Assembly: GCA_002007465.1 (NCBI GenBank)
Contig: LNAC01000272.1
Location: 1,576,527-1,640,526, forward strand
Direction: 5' to 3'
Origin: Ailurus styani
Taxonomy: Eukaryota; Chordata; Mammalia; Carnivora; Ailuridae
Length of the DNA stretch: 64,000 nt
Shown: piece after piece, positions 11,013 through 21,600 of the stretch
Position numbering within the stretch: the stretch's first letter is position 1
Layout of the letters: each line of letters starts with the position of its first letter
The notes under the pieces: model-generated
Database searches by the model: none
The model's input: only the letters and a program-made list of their open reading frames with translations
Told to the model about the DNA's origin: nothing
Translations under genes and position numbers: made by a program

Positions 11013-11460
11013 GTGTGTTCCCAGAGTCTAAAGGGAAAAAGAAAAAACGATCATTTTTATAGCAGCTCTCTGCTGGTCACCTCTCAAGTCCTTCCCTTGT
11101 TTCCCCATCGTTTTGGGGTCTCGGCCCCCCCCTCCCCAGCACTAAACCCTGGGACACAGTGACCCAACGCCCTGGGGACCTCCAGCATAACAGTCCTGGC
11201 TGGGTTTGGCCTTCTGAGTTTGGTTACTCCAAAGTCTCTCCAGCCGTGCAAGCGTGCAAGGGGTGGAACCATCCCCTCAGGCTTCCTGCCGTCTCTCAGC
11301 TGCTGGCAGGTCAGCCAGGAACAACAGGAGCTGTAGCATCTTAAAAAAAAAAAAAAAAAAAAAAAGCAACGGCTTTTATTTTTTCCCCAAAGGCAGCATA
11401 ATGCACAACCACATTCCAGAAGACTCATTGTGATGAATCTTCATCTCATCCTCCTTCAGT
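11013..11460. other. No recognised feature; poly-A run
   Basis: A perfect A-run of about 24 bases begins near 11342, without a SINE body or duplicated flanks I can see. The rest is unique-looking. Confidence 0.5.
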
Positions 11461-11464
11461 ATTC

Positions 11465-11605
11465 AGAATGCAGTTTCTGGAGTCAGACCCGTTCTGGAAC
11501 TTTCTCTGTGTGTGACACTAGACACAGCGCTTCACTGCTTGAGACTCTAGTTCCTATAAAGTGGATGGGAGGCTCACTCACCCTCGAAGGACAGAAGGAA
11601 GGCTC
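11465..11605 (+). mobile_element. MIR element
   Basis: 'ctggagtcagacccgttctgg', 'tgtgtgacactagacac', 'gcttcactgcttgagactctagttc' and 'cctataaagtggatggg' parallel the MIR consensus (gagccagactgcctgg, tgtgtgaccttgggc, acttaacctctctgtgcctcagtttc, tgtaaaatgggga). Confidence 0.65.
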
Positions 11606-12195
11606 AGTGGGAGGATTGAGCGAGGAGCAGAAGGCCCGGCCTGGGCTCAGCTCCGGAGCTGGGGGCACGACTGTCCCCCAGACCTTGCTCAGCGGAGCCC
11701 GTGCACACAGGGAGCTCAGCCATCGTCCCCGAAACTCCCAGGGGCTTCACAGAGAATCGGCAAGAAGAGAACAGCTCCTTGGAAGCCCATCTTCCCTGGA
11801 AGCCCCCTCTGCGGAGTTAGGGGGAACAGACACGTGTTTTCTGTTTCTGCCCAGAGCAAACCCCAAGACTTCCTGTCCCTTCTGATTTACTTCCAGTGTG
11901 TGCCTGAGAGCAGAGGGACAAAGATTACCAATGTGTGAACCTCTGGGACTCAAGGGTTCCTCGACGAATCGAGGCGTGGTCTTTCAGCAGGTGCTGCCCC
12001 ACTGATGGGGGTCTGGGCAGCCTTGCCCACTGCGCAGCCCCCAGCCCGAGGCTCCCCCAGGCAAAGGCTCTTCGCTCTGGGCTGGCATGGGAGATGCTTG
12101 GTGCAGCCCCACGTTTGAGCAGTGTCTAGAGGGGTACAGAATGTCTAGGTGGTTGATCTGTTTGCTCCAACCCAGCCACAAGGGGCAGAGGGTTT
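11606..12195. other. No recognised feature
   Basis: GC-rich. Two overlapping plus-strand frames (to 151 codons at 11430-11885, 125 codons at 11561-11938) start in or beside MIR and have no recognisable product. Confidence 0.45.
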
Positions 12196-12425
12196 GCTTT
12201 TATTGTGATTAAATGCCCATAAATTAACATTGACCATTTAAACCATCTTAAGCATTTAGTACCCTCATGATGCCGTGCAACCGTCACCCCCGTCTGGTTT
12301 CAGAACCGGTCCTCCCCCCAAAGGGAAACTCTGTACCCACAGGCAGTCACCCCCTGCCCCACTTGTCTCGGCCCCGGCACCCACCAATCTGCTAGAGAGT
12401 TTTTGTTGCGCCTGGAGCTTGGTTA
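12196..12425 (-). mobile_element. L1M 3' end fragment, antisense
   Basis: 'aaattaacattgaccatttaaaccatctt', 'catgatgccgtgcaaccgtcacc' and 'gggaaactctgtacccac' match the antisense L1M 3' UTR (aaatttaccattttaaccatttt, ttgtgcaaccatcacc, gaaactctgtacccat). Confidence 0.85.
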
Positions 12426-12815
12426 CCGGGGCCAGGAAGTCTCCTCCATCTGGTTTCTTTGGGGTCTGTTGGTAACTTTTCAGTCTTAGAACTTCTGGAG
12501 TGTCAAGCTGGGTCCCTGCTGGACTCCTGAGAAGCCCTGACTATGAATTAAGGGGATTTCTCAGGATTTCAGCAGGAGGTTTAGCCAAGACAGCCCAGGA
12601 CCTGCTCTCTCTCCTAAAATCATACTGTTGCTGCCCGACATCCCGTCACTCTTCCCCACAGGGCACAGGCTGGAAGATGGTGAGGGGGCCCCGGAGGGAT
12701 CCCTGAGGACCCAGGGCTGCCTTGGAAGGAATTCTCAGAGCCAGACCCCCTCAGGGGCCCGTCCACGTCAGTGTCACCTGACTGTCCTCTCAGAGATCCG
12801 GGGCGGGCAGGGGGA
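12426..12815. other. No recognised feature
   Basis: Unique-looking GC-rich stretch before an LTR. A tandem duplication of 'ctatgactatc' near 12822-12843 sits at its right edge. Confidence 0.4.
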
Positions 12816-12819
12816 TGGG

Positions 12820-13212
12820 GTCTATGACTATCCTATGACTATCACCTTACGTGGCTCAAGGTGGGATTAAATGGAAGCTCTTCAGGGAGGTGTTTATCCC
12901 AGATTACCTGTGGAGGCTCCCAACACAATCCCACGTAACCTTAGGAGGAGTCCTGCCTCTCGAGAGAGGCAGGGGGAGGGTCAGCCTGCCGCAGACACGG
13001 AGCAGACACAGAGAAGAGGGGACAGCAGAGGCTGGCGGGGTGCGCCCACGAGCCGGGAACACCAGGAGCCACCAGGAACTGGAAAGGCGAGGAACAGACT
13101 CTGGCACAAGCCTGCAGAGGGGCGCGGCTTTCCCAGTTCTGCCCTCCGGAGCAGTGACAGGATACATTTTGGTTGTTTTAAGCCCCCCCGTCGGCAGTCA
13201 TCTGTCACCTGA
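12820..13212 (+). mobile_element. Solo LTR, MaLR/ERVL type (MLT1-like)
   Basis: Segments in order match a sense MLT1-like LTR: 'ttacgtggctcaaggtgggattaaatgg', 'gattacctgtgg', 'cagacacggagcagacacagagaag', 'agccaccaggaactgg', 'ggaacagactctgg' and 'ttttggttgttttaagcc'. No internal provirus sequence follows. A 273-codon frame crosses this LTR and the next, opposite LTR, so it is not a gene. Confidence 0.7.
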
Positions 13213-13286
13213 GAACCGCTCTGTAGAGTCATTCTGGCTTTTCTTGACAGCCACAGTGGAGGGGGGCCGGGAGGTCCCTAATGCCA

Positions 13287-13452
13287 CTTGTATTAATTTC
13301 CATCACTGCTGGAACCAGTTGCCACACTTCCCTGCAGTTCTGGAGGTCCTGAGTCTGACGGGGCTGAAGTCGAGGAGTCAGCAGTTCCTCATGGTCACCG
13401 TCCCCCGCGGCAGGATGACACCTTCCTGGTCCTCCTGCCCGCTCACCCGTCA
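13287..13452 (-). mobile_element. LTR fragment, antisense (MLT1-like)
   Basis: 'gtattaatttccatcactgctgg', 'ctgcagttctggaggtcctgag' and 'gaggagtcagcagttcc' match the antisense MaLR LTR end (gtattagtttcctagggctgcca, cagttctggaggctggaag). Only the 3' part of the LTR remains. Confidence 0.65.
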
Positions 13453-14360
13453 GAGTTGCTCCTACTTGACTCAGTTTCCAGATCAGCCCTTGCCCTTGTC
13501 TCCAGCTTGGTGGTACATACATGGGGAACCCAGGCTGCACGGGAAGATGGGGATTGCTTTCAGCCTTCTAGCCTCTGCAGTCTGGGAAGATAGGCTGAAG
13601 GTGGGTGGAAGAGACGTGGAACCGGCCAAGCAAAGCATCTGCCTGTGGGTCCCCCAGACTCCGCAGCGGTGAATACTCAGGAGCCTTTCTTCTCTCCCTG
13701 TCAATGCAACAGCTTTGATGATAAGGGAGCCCTGAGGCAGCTGTCCGCCTTCTGGAACTTTATGGGTCTTAGAACCGTTGCCCATTCATAGACTTTGGGA
13801 ATGCCCCGAAAGTGGGTCTCAGGCTGCCAACGTGCCCAGAAATCACACCCACCCCCACGTGCCTCCTTCCAAACCCAGATCCAGACACCTGTCCCTCCCC
13901 AGCCCCCTCCCCTGCCCATTGTTTTATGGCTTTGTTGCTGCATGTGTGCGTTTAAGTCTTCGGATTCCTGAAGGCAAGCATCATATACTCCATTTCATTT
14001 TGCCTCCTTTTACTCTCCATCGCCCTTTATGAATTGTTGTAAATTGTAACCCAATTGTCCCCCCAGAAAAAGCCCTTCTGTGTCTACCCCTTATTCTTCC
14101 TTCCACCTCTGTGTCCCTCGGGGCCAGCACAGACTCTCCATTCTCTTGGAAACGGGCCCTGTCCCCCGACGGAGAGCTGTACTCCCCCAGCCCCTGAACC
14201 GTCTCTGTGGCTGTTTGCACAGCGCGAGGCCTTCCCTTTCAGACTCCTGACCACTCACACCCGCGGTCTCCCTGGCCGTGGCTCCCGGGGGGCACGGACG
14301 GCTCCTGCCCGTGTTTGTTCACCATGCTCCGGAGACACGCATGGGGCCAGGTCACCAAGT
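13453..14360. other. No recognised feature
   Basis: Unique-looking, CT-rich in 14050-14330. No exon or repeat can be supported. Confidence 0.4.
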
Positions 14361-14361
14361 C

Positions 14362-14475
14362 CTGTAAACGTTTGTTGAGTCACTTAATCCCTTTGTGACT
14401 GCTTCTTCATTTGGAAGTTAAGGGACGGATACAGTAACAGATCACATGACAGAAAGATCTGGAAAGCCTACCATG
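14362..14475 (+). mobile_element. MIR-like fragment
   Basis: 'gagtcacttaatccctttgtgactgcttcttcatttggaagttaaggg' parallels MIR 'agttacttaacctctctgtgcctcagtttcctcatctgtaaaatgggg'. Short and weak. Confidence 0.5.
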
Positions 14476-15366
14476 AACCAAAAAAAGAGGGCTACCAGGA
14501 GGCCGGAGATGCATTATGAAAGGTGACCACTTGGCCATTTTATGTACTTTTTTGCTTATGCAGCTGCCGGCCTGTGTCCTGAGCCATATGCCTAGAAGGT
14601 TTGCACTGAGGAGGCAGTGGCCAGGACTGGCCTGGCCTGGGGAAGGGTTTGTCTTCCAAGCCTCTCCCTCCGGATGCTGCCCGGGAGTCACTAACATCTC
14701 TGTTCCTTTATTACTCCAGTTGGGAAATTAGGTTCGGATAATTAACTTCTAGTGCTTTTTAAACCTGTCAGACAAGGGGTCATGTGAGCAAACTGAGGTT
14801 GCTTTTCCTGGCCTGGCATATTCAGAAATCCTCTCCTGCCGTCCAACTTGGCAGGTGCTCTGGAACAGAAGTCCTGGCTGCTAAGTCCTACAAGAAAAGC
14901 TTCTATGGGTATGTGATTGTCAGTTCTCCTGGCCGGTTCTCCACGGGGGGACGCCTGTCCTCTGGGGCGAGATCTGGTGAGGGCTTGGGTGGCAGCAACA
15001 CCTGGGGCGCTCTGTCCACGTCACCTCCCTGCAGCTCGCCCCTGTTCCTCTCGTCATCGTCTCTTCTGTTCGCTACTCACCTGGGGTCCTCTAGGGTTAG
15101 AGGCTAAAACGGATGTGTGCAGTCCAGCGGGTCATGGGAACTGGTTACATGGGGAGGGACGCCCTTGTCGTCCTTGTTCACGTGACCTGCTCCAAGCAGG
15201 CCGGAGGAGACCTGAACCAGCCATCATGATTTCTTCATTGCCACCCCATACACCCACAGGGGACTGCCACCTCCCACTGGAAGGTCATTAGGACTATCAA
15301 CAGGCGAGTCACCCCTGTCCTCCTCGAATAGTCAGAGACTGGTACACTTGAAACTCTGTTCTGGCA
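14476..15366. other. No recognised feature
   Basis: Unique-looking. Two overlapping plus frames at 14784-15107 and 14917-15291 have no recognisable domains. Confidence 0.4.
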
Positions 15367-15368
15367 CC

Positions 15369-15822
15369 AGCGGGAAGCACAGTAACAGCCCCCAAAGTTG
15401 TCCACACTCTAATTCTTGGAACCTGGGGATATGTTACCTTATCTTGGACAGAGGGTTTTGCATATGTGACTAAAGTTACATGTCTTGAGATGGGAGAGTA
15501 GCTTGGGTTACCAGGGAGAGCCCAAGTCACAAGGGAAGTGCCCAAGTCACAAGGGAAGTAGGCGTGTCTGAGATGCGACCACGGAAGCGGAGGTAAGAGT
15601 GACGTGCGTCATGAGCCAGGGAACGGGCACAGGCTCTAGAAGCTGCAAAAGGCAGGAAAGCAGATTGTCCCCTAGATCTTCCAGAAGGAACCCAGTCCTG
15701 CCGACACCTTGATTTTGGACCAGTGGGAGCCACATTGGAATTCTGCCGTCCAGAACCACAAGGTGATTAAGCCACCGAGTCTGCGGTAAATTCCTACAGC
15801 AGCAATGGGAACCTGATACGGC
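15369..15822 (+). mobile_element. Solo LTR, MaLR/ERVL type (MLT1-like), near full length
   Basis: 'cccccaaagttgtccacactct', 'ggaacctggggatatgttacctt', 'gcatatgtgactaaagtta', 'cctgccgacaccttgattttgg', 'ccgtccagaaccacaag' and 'aagccaccgagtctgcggtaaatt' follow the sense consensus in order. An exact 20-bp tandem duplication (15520-15539 and 15540-15559) lies inside it. No internal proviral sequence adjoins. Confidence 0.9.
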
Positions 15823-17850
15823 TGACTTGGAGGGGGTTGGGGGGGCTGCAGGGCTCTGTCAGCAGGAGTGCTGATGAGCACCTGCCCCAGGCTAGTGGCA
15901 GCCCCCTTCTTACCTACTCTTGAGGGCCGACCAACAAGAGAGTCGGGAGTAACATGATGGGCGTTCTTGCCGCCACTCGTCTTTGAAAAGCCCAAGGAAG
16001 AAATTTGGCACAACCCTCCGCAGCGCAGTGAGGCAGATGCTAACCCAAGTCAGCGTTCCCAGTACTGTGCGCCCCAGATCCTTCCTTTGTTCCCTGCTCC
16101 CATTTGCCCCCTGGGAACGTCTGTGTGTTCCAGCACTTTCCTTAGCTGCATCCAGCCCCCTGACTTCCGTGGAACTTGGGCTCCGGGAGATTCCGATGCA
16201 GGTCTCGCTCCTGCTCGTGGCTATAGCTCCTGCAGGAAAGGGGAGAGCTTGCTCTTGCATCCTCCAGGTCCACATGTGGACTACTGATCCCATTCATGCT
16301 CCTCCTTCTTGCCACGCACATCCACGTCTGCATCTTCGTGGAATCCTGGGCCATGTTCTAGCGTCGACTTCTCTTCACTTTGGTACCAGCCCCTGGAAGG
16401 CAGTCATTCTTGCTCTCTGGTCTGGCAATTCTATAGACCAGAGTATCTGCAGGATACTCCCTCCAGTCTATTTCCTCCGAGGCTGGTTCCCTGGCATCCC
16501 ATTCCCCCTGCCCTAGTAGAGTCCAGACGACCGCCCACCTTCCCCCTCTACCTTACAACAATGCCACTATTTAATTTCCCCTGCCACTCGCTGTGCCTGC
16601 ACCATGATTAGCTACGGAGCAGATGCATCAGGCAAGCCCAATCCAAAGAAAAACCACATCACTCATTTTAACAGAGAAAATCTACTATGAAGAATTGCTC
16701 ATTAGTTACTGAAGAACTGAAAAGGCCAAAATAAAATACATGTGTCTTAAGAAGTAACAACTACCATCCCTAAGGCTAGAGGAAAGAAGTGGAAATTATC
16801 TCTGAATTAAAGCAGATTTCTGTGAAGGGGGCACTGCCACGCTGGGGCCAGTGTCTCTGAACTTGGAGGAGGGTCTGCGGTGCTGGGACCCAGACTTCGG
16901 AGGAGAGGACACTGGCCAGTTGGTGTTGGCATCACAGAGGGTGTGAAATCAGCTGGTTCTGCAAGCAAGGGTTGGACAAACTGTCCAGCAAATTCAGCCG
17001 CTTCTCCTGGAACCCACTGCACCTGCTGGGGTGAAGAAGAATCCGGGAAGGAACAGGGATTAATGCATATGTTCTCTGAGGATTGTCAGATTTAGCAAAC
17101 AAAAATGCCCAAATTTAAATTGCAGATCGACGACAGATAATTTTTTCAGGGTATCTCATGCAAGATCGGGCACATGCTTATAGTAAACAATGATCTGTCA
17201 TTGAGCTGAAACTGAAATGTGCCCGGGTGTCCGGGGTCTTACCTGTCAGCCCACCTCACTCCTCCAGCCCAACAGCCTACCTCCAGCCTCCCTCCAGCAC
17301 CCCAAAGGCCAGACCCAGCAGGGAGCAGAAACGTGGTCTGCAGAGGTCCAGCTCCAGCATCTTGGAGACAAGCAGTGTGGGATGGGTTTGGGGCTGAGAT
17401 ACGGGAGCCCCTAACTGGCTTAGCAAGTCACTGCCCCCTCAGCTCCTGCCTCCTAGAAAGTCTCTTAGATACTTCTTTGATTGCTTATACCTGTACAAAA
17501 ATGCCGCGTGTATGGACAGTTAACACAGGGAAATTCTAAAGATTCTGGAGACCGGCAACTACCAGTCCGTGGGGGAGAGTAAACGACACATGACACGACT
17601 CCCCTCTCCCAGTCTTCCCTCAAATGCAGCCTCCGTCCTGCGCCTCGGAACACGGACGTGCTAGGCCCTCGCTCTCCGGTGACGTTGCCTCCTCAGCTCT
17701 TCCTGCCTTGGCCGTGAGTAGCCATAAGCAAGATGAAGTGATGGGAAGTGAAGAAGGAACTGGGAGCACAGACACACGTGGGCAAGCATTAGTGCTCTGT
17801 ATGAAATGGAACCAACGTCCCTGCTCTTCCTTTCTGTCCTGAGAGGGGAG
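15823..17850. other. No recognised feature
   Basis: About 2 kb without a nameable repeat. The 177-codon plus frame at 15983-16516 overlaps several frames on both strands and shows no domain. Confidence 0.4.
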
Positions 17851-17851
17851 G

Positions 17852-17852
<1 letters not shown>

Positions 17853-17912
<60 letters not shown>

Positions 17913-18110
17913 CATATATATAAATATATATACATATATAAATATATATATAAATATATATATTTGGCTTTGATATATATGCATATATATGGCTTTTTAA
18001 TATATATAATATGGCTTTTTAAAATACATATAAAATACAATAAATAATTTTATGTATGTGTGTGTGTGTGTACACACACACACACACACACACGCACATA
18101 TATATATGGC
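17853..18110. repeat. Compound AT/TG/CA satellite with repeated ATATATGGCTTTT unit
   Basis: A pure (AT)n run of about 55 bases is followed by degenerate AT-rich sequence. 'atatGGCTTT' recurs at about 17966, 17991, 18013 and 18108. (TG)n joins (CA)n head to tail at 18054-18098 as a near-perfect inverted repeat centred at 'tgtgtaca'. Probably highly variable in length. Confidence 0.95.
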
Positions 18111-18810
18111 TTTTCCTGGTCTTCTGTCACAGAATGAAGAACAAACATGAACAAACAGATCCTTAACTTACACGGCTGCGTTCCCAGATCTTGGCAGGTG
18201 CCTGGCTTTCCCCAACAGCTCCGCTCGCTCTCCTGGGACACTGTTGGGGTCAAGTCAAGATGCGTTGGGTCCCTTGGCTCAGTGGTTTCACTCAATCCCC
18301 TTCCCCTTCAAGGTCCTTCCTTCTGTAGTTTTGTGTTCAAGGGCCTGGTCACCTGACATCCACCCACCTTGACAATCTTAGTTTTCATTTCGATGCTGGC
18401 CCTTCTCAGCGCCCTTCCCAAAGGAAAACACATCCTCGCCCAACCAGATAGGCCTGTTTATTGAGAAACGCAGACTTGGTGGTTCTTGCCTTCCCCTCAT
18501 AACAGCTGAATGTGAGGAGACAGAAGTAAGCCCTCAAATGACCAGATAATTCTCCCTGAGATACTATCAATGTACTTTTCATTTTCCAAACTAGAACTAG
18601 CTTCAGTGTTTCTGATTATACATGTGTATTGTAGTAAGTTTAAGAAAAAAAAACCAGATTAAATTACGGCTATGAAAAGATCACCCAGAGAAAGTCACAA
18701 TTTAAAGTTTGGGATACAATTTTCCAGATATTTTACCAAGCACCCCACACATTCCTTTTGTTGTGATTTTATTTAGAAAAAATAGCATATTACACATGTT
18801 AGCTAAGTTT
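18111..18810. other. No recognised feature
   Basis: Unique-looking, turning AT-rich after 18540. No repeat or exon can be named. Confidence 0.4.
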
Positions 18811-18811
18811 T

Positions 18812-19130
18812 ACTGCAGCAATAAATTAACTCTGGATTCTCAGTGGCTTAATAAAACCAAGATTTATTCCTCATCCTTGTCCAACGCAGGTTGGCAAGGT
18901 CTCTGCTCGACTCAGCCACTGTGTGAGCCAAGCCAGCGGAGACTCTTGTCTTGTGACCACACTGTCTGGACCACATGGCCTTCTCGGTTGCTGCGGGAGG
19001 GGAAAAGGGACTAGACAAGCAGCATCAGCTATTTACTGTCTCAGCCCAGAAATGAACCAAGTCACTTCTCTGCTACACGCTTTGTTGGCCAGAATGGGTC
19101 CTATGTTTCCACTTAACTTCCGTGAAGCTG
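18812..19130 (-). mobile_element. Probable ancient LTR, antisense
   Basis: 'tgcagcaataaattaactctggattctcagtggcttaataaaaccaagatttattcctc' resembles a common mammalian antisense LTR ('gcagcaataaacaaccccaaaatctcagtggcttaaaacaacaaaggtttatttctc'). 'gaccacatggccttctcggttgc' also fits. The subfamily is not recognised. Confidence 0.5.
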
Positions 19131-19560
19131 AAAAATAGGACTTTCTGCTCACCCCGAAGGGGAGGAAGACCACATACGGGTGAATCTGGGGGATGTCCCC
19201 CACACAAGGGTTCGTACGGTACCTATTAACGTATCATCCACTGTTTCAGCCTGTGATTTGTCACGGGTATCTTGCCACGAGTCCTTGTCACTTGTTAGTG
19301 ACAGCACAGCATGGCCTGGGAAGCTTACATCATCATTTATTGACATGACCCCTCATGAATGGTGGACAATTCGCTTGGTTTATTTTCTCCCTGATAAAAA
19401 CAATGTTTGAAGAGCATTCTTCTCCACAGTCTCTGTGCCTTCGCTGGATTCTTTCGGCAGCAAGAATTCTCCAAAATGAAAGTTCCTGCTCCAGAAATAT
19501 GCACATTTTAAAGTAATCTATTACAGATTGACCAAGACTACTTCAGAAAAGAAGAACGGG
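19131..19560. other. No recognised feature
   Basis: Unique-looking sequence between an LTR and an L1M fragment. Confidence 0.4.
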
Positions 19561-19564
19561 TTAA

Positions 19565-19935
19565 GTCCCGAGAATAATGATCAAAGTGCTTATTTCCCCC
19601 AAATTGTTCCCAGGACTAGAGTAAGTTTCTCTGCTAATACAATCAACAAAAATGATATCCGATTTTAACTATTCTGCTTCTTTGTTGCCAATGAGAAAGA
19701 TATTCTTCCATGTGTTCATTAGGACTTAGAATAATATATTTTGTGAATTAGCCCATTACCTGCTTAATTCTGTGATTTTCTTTTTGCTTATTAATTATTG
19801 GGAGCTCTTTACAGATTAACTATATTGTTAACCTTTTATAAAACATATTACAGATATTTTCTCTATATTTTATTTTTGACTTGTACCTTTTTATGGGATT
19901 TAAAAATAATAAATAATTATTATTTAATATTTACC
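19565..19935 (-). mobile_element. L1M fragment, antisense
   Basis: 'cttcttccatgtgttcattagg', 'cttattaattattgggagctctttacagatta' and 'acagatattttctctatattttatttttgacttg' follow antisense L1 near the ORF2 3' side (taggagctctttatatattaagg, gcaaatattttctccc). Confidence 0.6.
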
Positions 19936-20002
19936 TCCATCCCCTGATTTGAGATGCCACTCTTATCATTCACTGGTTTCATATAGATATGTAGATATAT
20001 GT

Positions 20003-20027
20003 AGATCTCTCTCTCTCTCTCTCTCTC

Positions 20028-20059
<32 letters not shown>
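20003..20059. repeat. (CT)n(AT)n microsatellite
   Basis: Eleven or more CT units run directly into 'ac' plus about 13 AT units. Confidence 0.96.
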
Positions 20060-20060
<1 letters not shown>

Positions 20061-20109
20061 CCAAATATGTATCTTCTGTTGGTAGCCTCATCCTGTTGTT
20101 TTCTATATT

Positions 20110-20333
20110 TTTAAATTTTTTAAGTATTTATTTATTTATTTGAGAGAGAGTGAACAAGTGAGAGATTGTGGGGTTGCGGGGAGAGACAGCAGGAGAGAGA
20201 ATTCCAAGCAGACTCTCTGCTGAGCACGGAGCTCTTCTCGGGGCTCGACCCCACCACCCTGAGATCATGACCTAAGCTGAAATCAAGAGTTGGATGCTCA
20301 ACCCACTGAGCCAGTGAGCCACCCAGATGCCCC
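20110..20333 (-). mobile_element. CanSINE, older subfamily
   Basis: The tail 'aagtatttatttatttatttgagagagagtgaacaag' is at the left. The head complement 'acccactgagccagtgagccacccagatgcccc' is at the right and contains a duplicated 'gagcca'. It lacks the young 'caagtaggcagagagg' linker. Target duplication is not convincing, as expected for an old copy. Confidence 0.92.
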
Positions 20334-20729
20334 AATTTATATTATAATGTGGTTTAAAATAGAGAAGGGAAAATTCCTCTTTCTTACTCTTCCTTTTCAA
20401 AAATTTGACCATTCTAATGCATTTACTCTTTCAGATCAAAGGTTCTTAAAATTTTTCATTTCCAGACTCCTTTGCATTTTTGAACATTATTGAGGACTTC
20501 CAAGAATTCTTGTTTTATGTGTGCTAGACATATTGGTATTCACCTATTAGAAATTGAAATCGAGAACTATTTAAAATATTTATTTGCTAAATCACTTAAA
20601 AATAAATGCCAGGTGACCATCACATGTTAACATAAATAAGTAATTTTTATAAAAAAAAAGGGCTACCTTTTCCAAAACAAATTGTTGGAAAAGAGAGAGG
20701 CATTGGTTTACATTTTTGCAAGCCTCTCT

Positions 20730-21051
20730 GTGTGTGTCTCTCTCTTTTTCCCCTCTTTGGCGGTACAGCTCTGGCTACATAGTGGGGGCAGGGGAAAGGG
20801 TATAAAGCTCATGGGATCCATTTGGGTTCCTCTAGGTACTGCCTTGGCCAACTGTGGCTTTGAACAAACTGCAGCCATCCCATCTGAGAAGTGTGATTAT
20901 CGAGAGCTTGGACTTTTCAGGAGCCGAGGTTTGGGTCATTCTACTAGGCAAGCCCTAGGGACCAGCACAGGTGATATCTGGGGGTAGAGAGAATTGGAGT
21001 CTCCCAAGAAGAGGGAGAACAAATACTAATTGTGACTTTAAGGACAATTGC
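20730..21051. mobile_element. Unidentified 322-bp insertion inside the hAT element
   Basis: Host sequence resumes on both sides of this block. It is bordered by similar 13-mers, tgcaagcctctct (20717-20729) and tgcaaatctctct (21052-21064), two mismatches. The insert is GC-richer than its host and has no SINE head, poly-A tail or LTR ends that I recognise. Confidence 0.5.
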
Positions 21052-21131
21052 TGCAAATCTCTCTACCATCCAACTTTTTAGAACACTGTGTCATTCCTAC
21101 ATCCAACTCAGCATGCTGTCTATGGCCATAG

Positions 21132-21338
21132 GTTGTCTCAGTTAAAGCCTATGAAGAAAATCTGACCCTACTCAGGTAAGTGCTTGGAAATGGGAGGAAC
21201 ATTTCATAGCTTTTGGGGGTAATTATGGATCTTATTCTTTGATACTACACCAAAATTCAACAAGTAGAGGTTTCTTAAAGAACATTTGCTGTGAGTCTGA
21301 AATCACAGCAATGAACTTTTTGTCCTCTGTTACATCAA
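21132..21338 (-). pseudogene. hAT transposase C-terminal (dimerisation) domain relic
   Basis: Translated on the minus strand, one frame gives EDKKFIAVISD, then KKPLLVEFWCSIKE, a stop, DP, a stop, L, then PPKAMKCSSHFQALT, a stop and VGSDFL. This aligns with the end of Charlie-family transposases: a LVEFW block, a 'YP.L..KA' block, then 'LPFPT.YLCEAGFS' followed by the last helices. This domain mediates transposase oligomerisation. At least four in-frame stops show it is dead. Host genes of the ZBED/GTF2IRD2 kind derive from the same family, but nothing suggests domestication here. The alignment is from memory and should be confirmed by a translated search. Confidence 0.7.
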
Positions 21339-21600
21339 AACCTGTTGGTTCATCTTACCCTTTGAATGACTTGTTAGCTCATGGTTTTGTAATGTGAGGC
21401 ATTGGTAATTTGGAAGATACTTGTTCATTGAGTTATGTAGCTTTCCCAAATGTTGACATATTTCATTATACAAAATTTAAAAAATCATGTTCATTAATAT
21501 CATCACTGATCATATCAGGAAGTAGGATCACCGTGATTTCTTTGACTGACCATCCAGCTGGCATTCAGCAATGCTGGCTTAACGAGGCTTTACTAGTCTT

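Larger units (their letters stand above)
20432..21600 (-). mobile_element. Decayed hAT (Charlie-type) DNA transposon, 3' half
   Basis: On the minus strand this runs from transposase-derived sequence to a terminal 'aagaacctttgatctg' that resembles a hAT end. The non-coding 3' part at 20480-20715 ('attattgaggacttccaagaattcttg', 'catgttaacataaataag', 'ttggtttacatttttgca') matches a mammalian hAT consensus I recall but cannot name. The element may extend further upstream on its own strand, past 21600. It is interrupted at 20730-21051. Confidence 0.7.

Noticed and set aside
12851..13672. 273-codon plus-strand ORF, the longest in the window
   Set aside because: It runs through a sense MLT1-like LTR and then an antisense LTR fragment; no domain and no reason to expect purifying selection.
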